Shown piece by piece: positions 5,123 to 5,319 of a stretch of DNA of 5,319 bases. Within the stretch, counting starts at the first letter, position 1. The number at the start of each line of letters is the position of its first letter. The position numbers and the translations under genes were made by a program. Location of the stretch: assembly GCA_003161205.1 (NCBI GenBank), contig PMOU01000574.1, forward strand, positions 1 through 5,319, written 5' to 3'. Below the pieces are notes generated by a model. That model had not been told where the DNA came from and did no database searches. It saw nothing but the letters and a program-made list of their open reading frames with translations. This stretch comes from Actinomycetota bacterium (GTDB lineage: Bacteria > Actinomycetota > Actinomycetes > Streptosporangiales > Streptosporangiaceae).

Positions 5123-5319
5123 GAATCCGCAGACACTGCTGGGCACGCGCTCCCTGACCTGCGCTCGATCAGCGACGTCCGGACCCTCCGGGCCCTCGGT
5201 CACCCCGTCCGCATCGCCCTGATCGAGGAACTGAGCCTGGGCGGTGCCATGACCGCCACGCAGGTCGGCGAGCGCATCGGCGAGTCGGCCACCACCTGCT
5301 CGTTCCACCTGCGCCAGCT
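5111..5319 (+). CDS. ArsR-type winged-helix transcriptional regulator, 3' end outside window
   Basis: The frame is open to the window edge, giving 69 complete codons of the N-terminus. Residues 21-69 read as a winged helix-turn-helix of the ArsR/HTH_20 kind: LRALGHPVRIALIEEL (26-41) is the typical first helix pair, TATQVGERIG (48-57) the second, and ESATTCSFHLRQ (58-69) the recognition helix. No ArsR/SmtB metal-binding ELCVCDL motif occurs in the visible part; C63 is the only cysteine. The start at 5111 is chosen because translation upstream lacks a good start and the promoter places the transcript start on this ATG. It is probably self-regulated through the inverted repeat at 5103-5122. Its other targets and its ligand cannot be told; genes beyond the window may be regulated by it. 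Confidence 0.85.
   Translation, partial: MSLEESADTAGHALPDLRSISDVRTLRALGHPVRIALIEELSLGGAMTATQVGERIGESATTCSFHLRQ

Overview
The window comes from a high-GC actinobacterium. GC is near 70% by eye, with strong G/C bias at third codon positions. It carries a compact steroid ring-degradation cluster on the + strand, followed by two unrelated-looking regulatory genes. No rRNA, tRNA, CRISPR array or mobile element is visible, and the species cannot be named from the sequence.

Positions 1-2496 hold a three-gene run: kshA (Rieske oxygenase of 3-ketosteroid 9alpha-hydroxylase), an unrecognised 87-residue cysteine-rich protein overlapping the end of kshA, and kshB (its FAD/[2Fe-2S] reductase). The run is preceded at 1-20 by a perfect 20-bp palindrome that fits the motif of KstR, the TetR-family cholesterol-catabolism repressor. 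A second KstR-type site at 2543-2562 precedes kstD (3-ketosteroid delta1-dehydrogenase, 2580-4280). KstD (delta1-desaturation) and KshAB (9alpha-hydroxylation) together turn androstenedione-type 3-ketosteroids into a 9-hydroxy-1,4-diene, which aromatises ring A and opens ring B spontaneously. The window therefore encodes the complete nucleus-opening step, with its electron-transfer partner, as two units apparently co-controlled by KstR.

After kstD come a 162-bp gap, a stand-alone MEDS-domain protein (4443-5012), and the start of an ArsR-type winged-helix regulator (5111 to the window end). The regulator has a recognisable promoter and a 20-bp inverted repeat lying over its start codon. Nothing visible ties these last two genes to steroid catabolism.

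The least familiar elements are the small Cys-rich protein embedded in the kshA-kshB operon, a 22-bp tandem duplication that has rebuilt the junction between that gene and kshB, and the placement of operators and predicted -10 elements directly on start codons, which implies leaderless transcripts for kshA and the ArsR gene.
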